Shown: in pieces, positions 1 to 6,564 of the stretch | Layout of the letters: each line of letters opens with the position of its first letter | Position numbering within the stretch: the stretch's first letter is position 1 | NCBI GenBank assembly: GCA_018241965.1 | Contig: JAFECS010000031.1 | Coordinates: forward strand, 1 to 38,535 | Source: Pseudomonadota bacterium | Lineage (GTDB): Bacteria > Pseudomonadota > Gammaproteobacteria > Berkiellales > Berkiellaceae | Reading direction: 5' to 3' | Length of the DNA stretch: 38,535 bases | Translations under genes and position numbers: made by a program | Notes under the pieces: model-generated | Told to the model about the DNA's origin: nothing | The model's database searches: none | What the model saw: the letters and a program-made list of their open reading frames with translations, nothing else

Positions 1-229
1 ACACCCCAAATCCCATCATGCACCAAATTTTAAGCTATTTACCCAGTATGACAGGTAATAAACCTGCTGAATGTATGGAGATAATTGCTAACAGAAAGAA
101 ACCTACACAAAAGATACCCGTTAACGTTAAAAGTAAGGATAAAAAACGCAACTGGCGAGATGAAGGTTCTAAACCAACGTATAAGTTCGCGCGAAATTAG
201 AGCGCTACAAATAAATGAATTCGCTAATG
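1..229. other. left edge, no supported gene
   Basis: Short ORFs exist on both strands (for example 18-200 and 85-282 on +), but none has a convincing Shine-Dalgarno sequence or a recognisable protein. The hairpin just downstream, followed by a T run, suggests that a + strand transcript entering from the left may end here. I see nothing else in this stretch. Confidence 0.4.
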
Positions 230-256
230 CTGCGCCAGGAAGGCGTAGAATTTTTT
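230..256 (+). terminator. candidate rho-independent terminator
   Basis: CTGCGCC (230-236) pairs with GGCGTAG (242-248) across a 5-nt loop, with one G-T pair, and is followed by AATTTTTT. It would end a transcript coming from the left edge. gloA converges on it from the right, and its own stop codon sits in a separate inverted repeat (AATCAGC 268-274 with GCTGATT 288-294) that lacks a T tract. Confidence 0.45.
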
Positions 257-292
257 CCCCACATTCCAATCAGCTTCGTTAACGCTTGCTGA

Positions 293-712
293 TTACCATT
301 CGCCCGTATTTTGCATCGAAACCCACGGTTCTTGTGGCGCCAATGCTTCGCCTTTTTGCAACAGCTCTATAGAGACATTATCGGGGGAACGTATAAAAGC
401 CATGCGTCCATCTCTGGGTGGTCTTAAAATGGTTATCCCTTTGCGTTGCAACGCTTCGCAATATTCGTAAATATTTTCCACTTCATAGGCAATATGTCCA
501 AAGTTTCGACCCACGGTGTATGGCTCATTCTGATCCCAATTATGAGTTAATTCTATACTGGGCTCATTGGGTCCTGTTGCAACAAAGACCAATGTATAAC
601 GCCCTTTTTCATAATCGGTGCGTCTTATTAGTTTAAGGCCAAGTTTATTGACATAAAAATCAAGTGACTTTTCTAAATCTAATACACGAACCATAGTGTG
701 TAGATAGCGCAT
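293..712 (-). CDS. gloA: lactoylglutathione lyase (glyoxalase I)
   Basis: Converts the hemithioacetal of methylglyoxal and glutathione to S-lactoylglutathione in the cytoplasm, the first step of methylglyoxal detoxification. The 139-residue length is typical of the small bacterial GloA. The sequence is a single vicinal-oxygen-chelate fold with two beta-alpha-beta-beta-beta halves. The four expected metal ligands are visible as His5 (start MRYLH), Glu54 (SIELTHNW), His73 (FGHIAYEV) and Glu116 (SIELLQ). The usual DPDG turn before the last ligand is SPDN here. The C-terminal tail after about residue 120 is slightly extended. It is monocistronic on the minus strand with a weak Shine-Dalgarno sequence, but the start agrees with family N-termini. 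Confidence 0.93.
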   Translation of the reverse strand: MRYLHTMVRVLDLEKSLDFYVNKLGLKLIRRTDYEKGRYTLVFVATGPNEPSIELTHNWDQNEPYTVGRNFGHIAYEVENIYEYCEALQRKGITILRPPRDGRMAFIRSPDNVSIELLQKGEALAPQEPWVSMQNTGEW

Positions 713-758
713 GCTTTTTAATTCTCTAGAAGCTTAGAAGTGAATATGATAAGAAGCA

Positions 759-1142
759 TTATATATTGAAATCAAACATAACGTCTTCTTCTGATTCGGC
801 TGATGCCGCTTCGGCTAATGATTTTGGTTCGATAAAGTTCTTAATACTAGAGATAGTCTTATCGCTAAACCAAAATGATAATTCCGGCGCTAGCACTAAG
901 AGAGCCTCATGGGCGTTTGGGGTAAGCGGTTCATCTTCATGTTTTTCGAGATTGGCTGATAGCTCTTCGAGCTTAGCGATAAAATAGTTAAAATCAACTC
1001 GATGCTCTGGATCTAATGATTTAGGCTTTAAAATATAAGTTTTCAAATTATTTCTAAAAAATCTTAAGCGGATTTCATGGAACATTTCCTGAAAATCCAA
1101 CACTAATTTTGATAAGTTTTGCTTAGGGCCATAAGTGCTCAT
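759..1142 (-). CDS. hypothetical protein, 127 aa
   Basis: I do not recognise this protein. It is soluble-looking, with no signal peptide or membrane segment. The first 40 residues are basic and probably helical (FRNNLKTYILKPKSL), the middle (residues 45-110) is charged and leucine-rich as expected for helices, and the C-terminus is acidic (AESEEDVMFDFNI). It lies between gloA and the divergent ABC transporter, separated from the latter by about 270 bp. The Shine-Dalgarno is weak (GTGAG about 8 nt before the ATG). Coding status rests on ORF length and ordinary amino-acid composition. It could be an accessory or effector-type protein, but nothing in the sequence proves that. Confidence 0.6.
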   Translation of the reverse strand: MSTYGPKQNLSKLVLDFQEMFHEIRLRFFRNNLKTYILKPKSLDPEHRVDFNYFIAKLEELSANLEKHEDEPLTPNAHEALLVLAPELSFWFSDKTISSIKNFIEPKSLAEAASAESEEDVMFDFNI

Positions 1143-1157
1143 AATAATCTCACATAG

Positions 1158-1169
1158 TTAGAATTCTAA
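1158..1169. repeat. 12-bp perfect palindrome upstream of divergent genes
   Basis: TTAGAATTCTAA is a perfect palindrome about 16 bp upstream of the minus-strand ORF that starts at 1142, in the AT-rich gap before the ABC transporter. It could be a regulator site, but short AT-rich palindromes arise easily by chance. Confidence 0.25.
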
Positions 1170-1326
1170 TAATAATAGTAAGAATTATAACAACATAGAT
1201 AAATTTATCTGCCGTATTTTCATTACCAGGCTAAAGACATTATTCATAAGTATAACTTACAATGTATCTCTATTATTAAATCTGTCTTATTGGTGTGTTT
1301 ACACAAACCAGAGTGTAGTTAGATAG

Positions 1327-1355
1327 TTCACGCATATATACAAAGGTGGTATACT
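1327..1355 (+). promoter_or_regulatory. sigma70-type promoter for the ABC transporter
   Basis: TTCACG (1327-1332), a 17-nt spacer and TATACT (1350-1355). The -10 is preceded by TGG, giving an extended -10 (TGnTATACT). The GTG that opens the longest ORF (1346) lies inside this promoter, which is why the start was moved to 1412; the leader would be about 50 nt. Confidence 0.6.
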
Positions 1356-1411
1356 ACCTAACTTTCAAGATATCTTCGAAGCATTCGAGTTGTAACACAA
1401 GGCTAAAATCT

Positions 1412-3241
1412 ATGGCACTTCCTCGCTCTCTTAATAACCTGCTTCTTATCAATGAAATTAAGAACATTTATATTCTTTTCAAGCCTTATTTTGGATTGTC
1501 GTTGAGTAACTTCAACAGAATATTAAGCGTGGGGTTGATTATATTTTCTAGCGCCGTTTCTGCGCTCAGTTTTGTTTACATTAATGAAGCCTTCGCTGCT
1601 TTTAACTTACTGATTTTGAGTCAAAATGTTACTTTGACGTTAATGTCATATGCTATTTTAAATTGTTTAACCCCAATCATGGTATTGGCCGGTACAATGA
1701 CCATGGCATGGTTTGTCACTTCTTGGTTGAGTGATAACTTAAGAGATGAATTAAGTAAATTATTAATTTCTAAATTTATGGATGATGGCTCATATTATGG
1801 GATTAAGTTTTTTAATAGTAAAAGAAAAAGCATTAACCCAGCTATTGTCTTAGGTGATGATTTGGGTAATGTTTGTAGCTCTTCAACCACATTGGCTAGT
1901 TCTTTTGTACAAGCATTTTTAAACTTTTGCGTTGGAATTTATCAACTTTGGTTAATGTCATTTCCGCTTGTTATTAATATTTTTAGCTTAACATTTGCGT
2001 TGCCAGGATATATTGTCCTTGCTTCTTTAGGATATTCTTTAATTTATTCCTTGACTATTAACATTTTAGACAAGAATTTATCGAAAATTGAGAATAAACT
2101 AAAATCTAAGAAAGACAAGCTAACAGGCCATCTGCATCATGTCGTGGAAAATTCAGAAGCAATATCATTAAAAAGAGGAAACAAAAATGAAAAGGATGGT
2201 TTGCTTGAGTATTTGTCAAAATTAAGTGCTATACAAACATCCTACAGGAATATAGGATCATTGATTAATTTTGTTCAAAACATAGGGATGAATGTATCCT
2301 ATATGTTTGGATTAATATTATCAGCGCCAGGAATAATCAGTGGAAAATTCGATCCATCCAATACCTTTTCATTAGCGCAATATTTTACAAGTGTTGTAAA
2401 CTTTTTCACTTGGAAGAAAAATAACACGACATCACTGATTAGTTTTAATGTTTCTTTAGATAGATTTAATCAATTTAATAATTTAATGAATGAATGGGAT
2501 AAAATTAAATCATCTGAAGGGCTTGTATTTAGAACTAAGCAAAACACCTTAAGCGTTAAAAACCTCACGGTATCCACACCCAACGAAGAAGTGATATTTT
2601 ATAATGCAAATTTTAATATTCCAGTAGGAAAGGCAACGGTTATTCAGGGCCCTTCCGGAATTGGAAAAACCACTTTGTTTCGATGTTTGGCAGGATTATG
2701 GCCTTATGTTAAAGGGGAAATTATATTGCCTGCGAATAGTAAAACTAAGGAAACATCGATCTACTATATTCCGCAGCAGCCGTATTTTCCATACAATAAA
2801 ACGCTATTGGAGGCAATTTTTTATCCCAACGTAACAAGTATAACAGCTGCCCGCAGAAGAAAAGTAATAAAATTAATGCGTGAAGTTGGGTTTGATGAAA
2901 ATGTTATTTCCAATCTTGATAAGAAAGATGAATGGAATAAAAAGCTAAGTGGTGGACAGCAACAAAGAATTAACATTATCGGTGCAATTATAAAAAGTCC
3001 TGATGTGTTGTTTATGGACGAAGGAACCAATGGTCTTGATGTTAAAACTAAACAAGATTGTGAAAGTGCATTAAAGAAATATCTCCCCAACACAACGATT
3101 GTTGCAATTGATCATAACAGTGAAAATACATCATATAAACCGTTTTTTGATTATAAATTAAAAGTAGATAAGCAGCCTTTCACTATGAAAAAAGGAGCAA
3201 CCGTAAGACTTCTCAAATTTTCTTCGAAAACAGTAGCATAG
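1412..3241 (+). CDS. YddA/SbmA-like (ABCD-type) ABC transporter, fused permease and ATPase
   Basis: A 609-residue half-transporter: about five to six membrane segments in residues 30-330, then an ABC ATPase from about residue 380. Visible motifs are Walker A GPSGIGKT (413-420), signature LSGGQQQR (512-519), Walker B ending in FMDEG with catalytic Glu537, and switch His568 (AIDH). The EAISLKRGNKNEK stretch before the ATPase matches the conserved motif of the ABC_membrane_2 family (YddA, SbmA/BacA, peroxisomal ABCD). There is no N-terminal C39 peptidase, so it is not a classic bacteriocin processing exporter. ATG 1412 is chosen because AAGG sits 9 nt upstream and the longer ORF begins inside the promoter. 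It directly precedes a double-glycine peptide gene, so peptide transport or immunity is a reasonable inference; the substrate is unknown. Confidence 0.85.
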   Translation: MALPRSLNNLLLINEIKNIYILFKPYFGLSLSNFNRILSVGLIIFSSAVSALSFVYINEAFAAFNLLILSQNVTLTLMSYAILNCLTPIMVLAGTMTMAWFVTSWLSDNLRDELSKLLISKFMDDGSYYGIKFFNSKRKSINPAIVLGDDLGNVCSSSTTLASSFVQAFLNFCVGIYQLWLMSFPLVINIFSLTFALPGYIVLASLGYSLIYSLTINILDKNLSKIENKLKSKKDKLTGHLHHVVENSEAISLKRGNKNEKDGLLEYLSKLSAIQTSYRNIGSLINFVQNIGMNVSYMFGLILSAPGIISGKFDPSNTFSLAQYFTSVVNFFTWKKNNTTSLISFNVSLDRFNQFNNLMNEWDKIKSSEGLVFRTKQNTLSVKNLTVSTPNEEVIFYNANFNIPVGKATVIQGPSGIGKTTLFRCLAGLWPYVKGEIILPANSKTKETSIYYIPQQPYFPYNKTLLEAIFYPNVTSITAARRRKVIKLMREVGFDENVISNLDKKDEWNKKLSGGQQQRINIIGAIIKSPDVLFMDEGTNGLDVKTKQDCESALKKYLPNTTIVAIDHNSENTSYKPFFDYKLKVDKQPFTMKKGATVRLLKFSSKTVA

Positions 3242-3254
3242 CAGAATTGAATCC

Positions 3255-3281
3255 GGACCTCTTGTCAGGGGTTCAGTTATT
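3255..3281 (+). terminator. candidate weak terminator after the ABC transporter
   Basis: GGACCTC (3255-3261) can pair with GGGGTTC (3268-3274), including two G-T pairs, around a 6-nt loop, followed by AGTTATTTT. It lies 14 bp after the transporter stop and overlaps the -35 area of the next promoter. The following peptide gene may therefore be largely transcribed from its own promoter. Confidence 0.4.
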
Positions 3282-3300
3282 TTAAAAACACTGATATAAT
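3272..3300 (+). promoter_or_regulatory. extended -10 promoter of peptide gene 1
   Basis: TGATATAAT (3292-3300) is a perfect extended -10 (TGnTATAAT). The sequence 17 nt upstream, TTCAGT (3272-3277), is a poor -35, as expected when the -10 is extended. A similar CTGATA..AT block precedes the paralogous peptide gene at 7368. Confidence 0.6.
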
Positions 3301-3327
3301 CAGCATTTTTGCAATTCAGGAAAAATG

Positions 3328-3570
3328 ATGAGAGCGTTAAATTCAGTTGATATACAACAAGTTTCTGGTGGTGTGCTTTGTGTCGATGGTTACTGCGTGG
3401 TAGTTCCAAACATAGGTGTTTCCGCTCAATATTACAACACAATAGACAACGCATATAATCTGTGGCTTAACGATAAAATAAACTATGACCAATTAGATTT
3501 TATGTTGATCAATGTGCCTTGGGCTGTTGAAAAACAGTACTTAGATAATTTATCAAAAGTTCTGTCATAA
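3328..3570 (+). CDS. double-glycine-leader small peptide 1 (microcin-like)
   Basis: An 80-residue peptide beginning MRALNSVDIQQVSGG. This has the pattern of the class II microcin leader (MRxL, hydrophobic spacing, V/I-S/A-G-G), as in colicin V (MRTLTLNELDSVSGG). Cleavage after the Gly-Gly would free a 65-residue acidic peptide starting VLC, with a C-x4-C pair near its N-terminus and a conserved block YY-T-DNAYNLWLND. It is about 59 percent identical to the peptide at 7368 by direct alignment. Two adjacent ATGs exist (3325, 3328); AGGA at 3318-3321 gives 3-nt spacing to the first and 6 nt to the second, and the second also gives the canonical leader. The ABC transporter upstream lacks a leader peptidase. 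Bacteriocin, signal or other secreted peptide are all possible; the leader call is strong, the activity unknown. Confidence 0.75.
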   Translation: MRALNSVDIQQVSGGVLCVDGYCVVVPNIGVSAQYYNTIDNAYNLWLNDKINYDQLDFMLINVPWAVEKQYLDNLSKVLS

Positions 3571-3581
3571 AAATAATTAAA

Positions 3582-3620
3582 CAGGCTTGAGATTTGATAA
3601 GAATCAAAATCTCAAGCCTG
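3582..3620. terminator. long hairpin after peptide gene 1
   Basis: CAGGCTTGAGATTTGAT (3582-3598) pairs with 3603-3620 with a single bulge, giving about 17 bp of stem. On the + strand no T run follows (ACACCACAAA), so it may act as a 3'-end stabiliser or a weak terminator. On the minus strand it is followed by a T-rich stretch. It separates peptide gene 1 from the GNAT gene. Confidence 0.55.
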
Positions 3621-3663
3621 ACACCACAAAAAATCACCTCAAGAAAGAAGGAAGCTGCAAGCA

Positions 3664-3692
3664 TTGCAATTGCGCTTTTTATTCTGTATAAG
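3664..3692 (+). promoter_or_regulatory. candidate promoter of the GNAT gene
   Basis: TTGCAA (3664-3669), a 17-nt spacer and TATAAG (3687-3692), about 30 bp upstream of the start codon. The -35 matches at four and the -10 at five of six consensus positions. Confidence 0.5.
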
Positions 3693-3724
3693 ACCGCTAG
3701 ATCTTTAAATTTATAGGAATAACA

Positions 3725-4573
3725 ATGCTGACAAGTGCTCGAAAACTAGATGATAAAGATATTGTCCTCAACACCAAAGTAACTATAACTAAAGATGGCT
3801 CAGCCATACATGTCATTGCTGAATCTAAAAGGCTTCTTATACGTCCAGTTGAATCACAAGATGTCGATTTTTATCAGGACAAATTGTGGGGCGACTCACG
3901 AGTACTTGAAAAATTTGCCGATGGGTTAGTCAGGCTCTATAAAGATGAAGAATCTAAACAAAAAGGCGAAGTCAATTATGCTCGCAACAGAATTGTGGAT
4001 TCAAATGATAGTTGGTGTAATCGTTGGAAAAATGGTAATCCTTGGTCTGGAATGACGGTGATAGATAAGCAAAGCAACAAGCCTATTGGTCATGTTGTGA
4101 TTGGTGGTGGGGAGCTTGCTTATTTTTTCATTCCTGAAATGTGGAACAAGGGAATAGGCACAGAGGCTGTTTGCATGTTAACTAAAGCCATTCTTCCTGC
4201 TTTAGTGATATCTGGGGATGCTGGCAATTTGCCAGAAAATATTGAAGCCACAACAAGGATTGATCATGTTGCTTCTCAGAAAGTACTTGCTCATGCCGGC
4301 TTGGTAAGTGATCGTGTTATTAATAAACGTTCTTTTGGAAATCAAGAATTTGAGAGATTTGTTTTTAAAGCATCTGTTGCTGAGCTTGTAAAACAGTACA
4401 AAGCGATCAAAGAAGAAGTTGCAAAGCCGATAGTCACGTTATTTGATTTGCAAAGAACAAATCAAGTTGATGATAAGGTGAAAAACGTTCAAGTGGAAGT
4501 TGACCATCAAGTGCAAAACTCAAAAACATCTGCTCAAACAGCAAATGAAAAAAAACCAAGTCACTTATTTTAA
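3725..4573 (+). CDS. GNAT-family N-acetyltransferase with C-terminal extension
   Basis: A 282-residue protein. Residues 36-50 (RLLIRPVESQDVDFY) look like the opening strand of a RimJ/RimL-type GNAT domain, and residues 108-150 hold the core: WSGMTVIDKQSNKPIGHVVI, then the acetyl-CoA-binding turn around WNKGIGTEA (140-148). A later SQKVLAHAGLV segment matches the usual GNAT helix in which the residue after N/S-x-x-S is read. The protein is longer than a plain acetyltransferase: a 35-residue lead-in and about 65 hydrophilic residues at the end, low in complexity (QVQNSKTSAQTANEKKPSHLF). The substrate is unknown. It sits between the two microcin-like peptide genes, so acetylation of the peptide or of its target (as the MccE acetyltransferase does for microcin C) is conceivable, as is an effector role. 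Shine-Dalgarno TAGGAA precedes the ATG. Confidence 0.72.
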   Translation: MLTSARKLDDKDIVLNTKVTITKDGSAIHVIAESKRLLIRPVESQDVDFYQDKLWGDSRVLEKFADGLVRLYKDEESKQKGEVNYARNRIVDSNDSWCNRWKNGNPWSGMTVIDKQSNKPIGHVVIGGGELAYFFIPEMWNKGIGTEAVCMLTKAILPALVISGDAGNLPENIEATTRIDHVASQKVLAHAGLVSDRVINKRSFGNQEFERFVFKASVAELVKQYKAIKEEVAKPIVTLFDLQRTNQVDDKVKNVQVEVDHQVQNSKTSAQTANEKKPSHLF

Positions 4574-4601
4574 CATCTAAACCTTGGTTATAGCTAAAGG
4601 A

Positions 4602-4660
4602 GAAAGAGTGTAGTCCCTGTTTCAAAGACAGAGTGAGCACTCTTTCTTCCCTTCACTTTT
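4602..4660 (+). terminator. branched hairpin terminator after the GNAT gene
   Basis: GAAAGAGTG (4602-4610) pairs perfectly with CACTCTTTC (4638-4646), enclosing a smaller CTGT/ACAG stem (4617-4631). Pyrimidine- and T-rich sequence follows (TTCCCTTCACTTTT). This is a plausible rho-independent terminator. Confidence 0.5.
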
Positions 4661-4729
4661 CTTCCCTTTCTTTTTTAAATTTATTTGTTTAAGATGCTCC
4701 ATCAGAAATAGCAACGGATGGAGACAAAA

Positions 4730-5527
4730 ATGAAAAAAGGGCCACAAGTTAAAGATGTTGATGCTTACCCGGCTTTGCTGAATGATACCATTGCCTTCTT
4801 CAAAGAAATTAAAGACTTTTTTGAAAAAGAAGTAAGGCTCTTAAATGGTCCAGCGCGAGCAGAAACTCGTTTTGTAACCGCTTTTATCGATGGCGTTGCT
4901 TTAATAAATATTGATAAATCTCTTAGCAAACTTGTAGGGTCAGATCCTTCAAAGCAAGTACGTAGAGTGGTTCATTATTTATCTCGAGCGCAAGAGTTTT
5001 TAGCAAAAACAACACAAAACAACGTAGATGGTGCGCAATTTATCCCCGTTCCTTTTCATCAAAAAATTGCTGAACAAGATAGAGCTTTATTAGATAAATG
5101 CCATGCTTTAATCGAAAGAACTAAAACAGTTGTTAAGGATGCGCCTGAGAATACAAAATCTTGGCTCTCTTTATATGTTAATTTGGCAAATATGTTGCCA
5201 GATATTCGCGCTGCTGGGTTTGGCTTGGATATACCTCAAGAGCATGAAAAAGCTAAGGAAAGACTAGTCGCTATTTTGCAAGAATTAACAGCGCTTGAAG
5301 CAAAAACGGATGCACAACAAGTTACCAAAGCAACAAAACGCAAAGTGGGTTGTGAGTCATTTACCAGCGTACCAACAACGCGGGAATATTTTGAGCATGT
5401 GCCAGTACTGTTGCCAGTTTTTGATTCTTTTAAAAGAATGATGCAAGTACAGGATAAAGCAACCATAACCAAAGATACGGTGCATGCTGCAGTTGCAACC
5501 GAATATCCTAGACCTGCGCCACAATAA
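4730..5527 (+). CDS. hypothetical helical protein, 265 aa
   Basis: I do not recognise this protein. It is hydrophilic, has no signal peptide or membrane segment, and its spacing of hydrophobic residues suggests mostly alpha-helix: FFKEIKDFFEKEVRL near the N-terminus, several amphipathic segments in residues 80-215, and a proline-rich end YPRPAPQ. An upstream in-frame ATG exists at 4718, but GGAG at 4720-4723 overlaps it and stands 6 nt before ATG 4730, so translation most likely begins at MKKGPQVKDV. The next ORF starts 9 bp after its stop, suggesting one transcript. An effector or structural role would be a guess. Confidence 0.65.
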   Translation: MKKGPQVKDVDAYPALLNDTIAFFKEIKDFFEKEVRLLNGPARAETRFVTAFIDGVALINIDKSLSKLVGSDPSKQVRRVVHYLSRAQEFLAKTTQNNVDGAQFIPVPFHQKIAEQDRALLDKCHALIERTKTVVKDAPENTKSWLSLYVNLANMLPDIRAAGFGLDIPQEHEKAKERLVAILQELTALEAKTDAQQVTKATKRKVGCESFTSVPTTREYFEHVPVLLPVFDSFKRMMQVQDKATITKDTVHAAVATEYPRPAPQ

Positions 5528-5536
5528 AGAGGCTAT

Positions 5537-5734
5537 ATGAAACCTGGCGGTATTCAAGAACAACCGGATCCGCAGCTTGAAGCTGCACGTCGCAGAGCCC
5601 GCCTACATCTTGTTATGTGGGCTCAAAACGTTTTGCAAGCAAGACAAGCTGCTCAAGCGCCAGTACCGGCGCCAGCACAAGCACCTGATATGAAAGTTGA
5701 AAAACCCATCCTGAAACAAACGAAACCGGAATAA
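5537..5734 (+). CDS. small Ala/Gln/Pro-rich protein, 65 aa
   Basis: Unrecognised. A basic amphipathic segment, LEAARRRARLHLVMWAQNVL (residues 15-34), is followed by an Ala/Pro/Gln-rich linker (QAAQAPVPAPAQAP) and a lysine-rich end. AGAGG lies 6-7 nt before the ATG and the gap to the preceding gene is 9 bp, so it is probably co-transcribed and translated. The downstream palindromic repeat element begins directly after its stop codon. Low-complexity composition makes homology searching unreliable. Confidence 0.5.
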   Translation: MKPGGIQEQPDPQLEAARRRARLHLVMWAQNVLQARQAAQAPVPAPAQAPDMKVEKPILKQTKPE

Positions 5735-5736
5735 GA

Positions 5737-5852
5737 CCCTCACCCGCCCTTCGGGCACCCTCTCCCACAAGGGGAGAGGGAATAAGATCTAAAATTTTGG
5801 TTTCTTCCCTTCTCCCCTTGAGGGAGAAGGTGGCCAACGGCCGGATGAGGGG
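5737..5852. repeat. MITE-like pair of inverted palindromic repeats
   Basis: A 44-bp GC-rich unit at 5737-5780 (CCCTCACCCG..CTTCGGGCACCC.. then GGGGAGAGGG) is repeated in inverted, imperfect form at 5807-5852 (CCCTTCTCCCC..GGCCAACGGCC..GATGAGGGG). The 26-bp AT-rich spacer lies between them. Each unit is itself partly self-complementary, so the whole can fold into a long hairpin. The composition contrasts sharply with the AT-rich surroundings. Elements with this CCCTCACCC/GGGGAGAGGG core occur as dispersed intergenic repeats in many proteobacteria. Located between convergent genes, it may also terminate transcription from both sides. Confidence 0.75.
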
Positions 5853-5898
5853 TAATTTCTTGAGGTGAGGGGGAGTCAAATGGGGTGCATTTCATCCA

Positions 5899-6543
5899 TC
5901 ATTTCTTACCCCGCCCTGTGCTTGATTTTCTTAAATTATATCCGCCACCGGATTGAGGTGCGGGAGGGCTAGAGGATCTTCTCGACACTAAAGGTGGTGA
6001 GCTATCACGTGAAACTCTTACAGGAGAAGCTTGAGGTGATGCTGCTTGAAAACTTGCGCGCAGTTCTTCTCGTTCTTGAGCCATTTGTTCTAAATGCCCT
6101 TGAATGGAATCCAGCCTGCGGCCAAGTTCATGTTGTATAATATCTGCTCCAGCTTGAGCAATAGTACTGGTTCTGTACCAAAAGCGCTGTAATCGATGTG
6201 ATAGCCAATAAGCGCCACCGGCAGTTAAAATAGATAAAATTTGTTGTGAATTTGAATAAGCATAATTTGAAATATCTTCTTCGGCTTTCATACAAACAAC
6301 AAACCATTTTACATTACCCCAAAATCCCGTTGCGCCCCCTATCAACCAGTTGCAATAAATGCTATACAAAAATCGACTTGCCCAGGATAAGAAAGCGCCG
6401 GAATATTTATTCGCTATCCACCACACAGCGCCAGCGACCATACTATTAATTGAATGTGAGGGGCCGCCAGTGTTTTGCGAGGGATTTTGAGGGGCTCTGG
6501 CTGGTGCGGCAGCTGCTCTTCTTGGTTGTGCGCCTTGTTGCAT
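5899..6543 (-). CDS. hypothetical membrane protein, paralogue of the 6565-7122 gene
   Basis: A 214-residue protein in three parts. Residues 1-30 are Ala/Pro/Gln-rich. Residues 30-125 form a hydrophobic, Trp/Tyr-rich domain with three to four probable membrane or hairpin helices (WWIANKYSGAFLSW, CNWLIGGATGFWGNVKWFVV, ILSILTAGGAYWL). The tail has a short coiled coil (LDSIQGHLEQMAQEREEL) followed by a Ser/Pro/Arg-rich, strongly basic end. The hydrophobic core is shared with the neighbouring gene. AAGGGA precedes the ATG at good spacing, and the gap to the upstream paralogue is only 21 bp, so the two probably form an operon. No family is recognised. The SR/SP-rich tail is eukaryote-like in composition and could suit a secreted host-directed protein, which is only a suggestion. 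Confidence 0.65.
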   Translation of the reverse strand: MQQGAQPRRAAAAPARAPQNPSQNTGGPSHSINSMVAGAVWWIANKYSGAFLSWASRFLYSIYCNWLIGGATGFWGNVKWFVVCMKAEEDISNYAYSNSQQILSILTAGGAYWLSHRLQRFWYRTSTIAQAGADIIQHELGRRLDSIQGHLEQMAQEREELRASFQAASPQASPVRVSRDSSPPLVSRRSSSPPAPQSGGGYNLRKSSTGRGKK

Positions 6544-6564
6544 GGGTTCCCTTATTTTTTAAAC

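Noticed and set aside
85..282. 65-aa + strand ORF at the left edge
   Set aside because: It runs through the terminator-like hairpin at 230-256, has no ribosome site and no recognisable protein.
1346..1411. N-terminal extension of the ABC transporter from GTG 1346
   Set aside because: The GTG lies within an extended -10 promoter (TGGTATACT) and has no Shine-Dalgarno; ATG 1412 has AAGG at good spacing.
3158..3454. 98-aa minus-strand ORF
   Set aside because: It is antisense to the end of the transporter and to peptide gene 1, both of which have strong coding signals.
5737..5852. CRISPR-like repeat
   Set aside because: Only two units in inverted, not direct, orientation and no regular spacers; it fits a MITE or palindromic intergenic repeat.
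6246..6449. 67-aa + strand ORF antisense to the 5899-6543 gene
   Set aside because: No ribosome site, and the opposite strand has a paralogue-supported gene.
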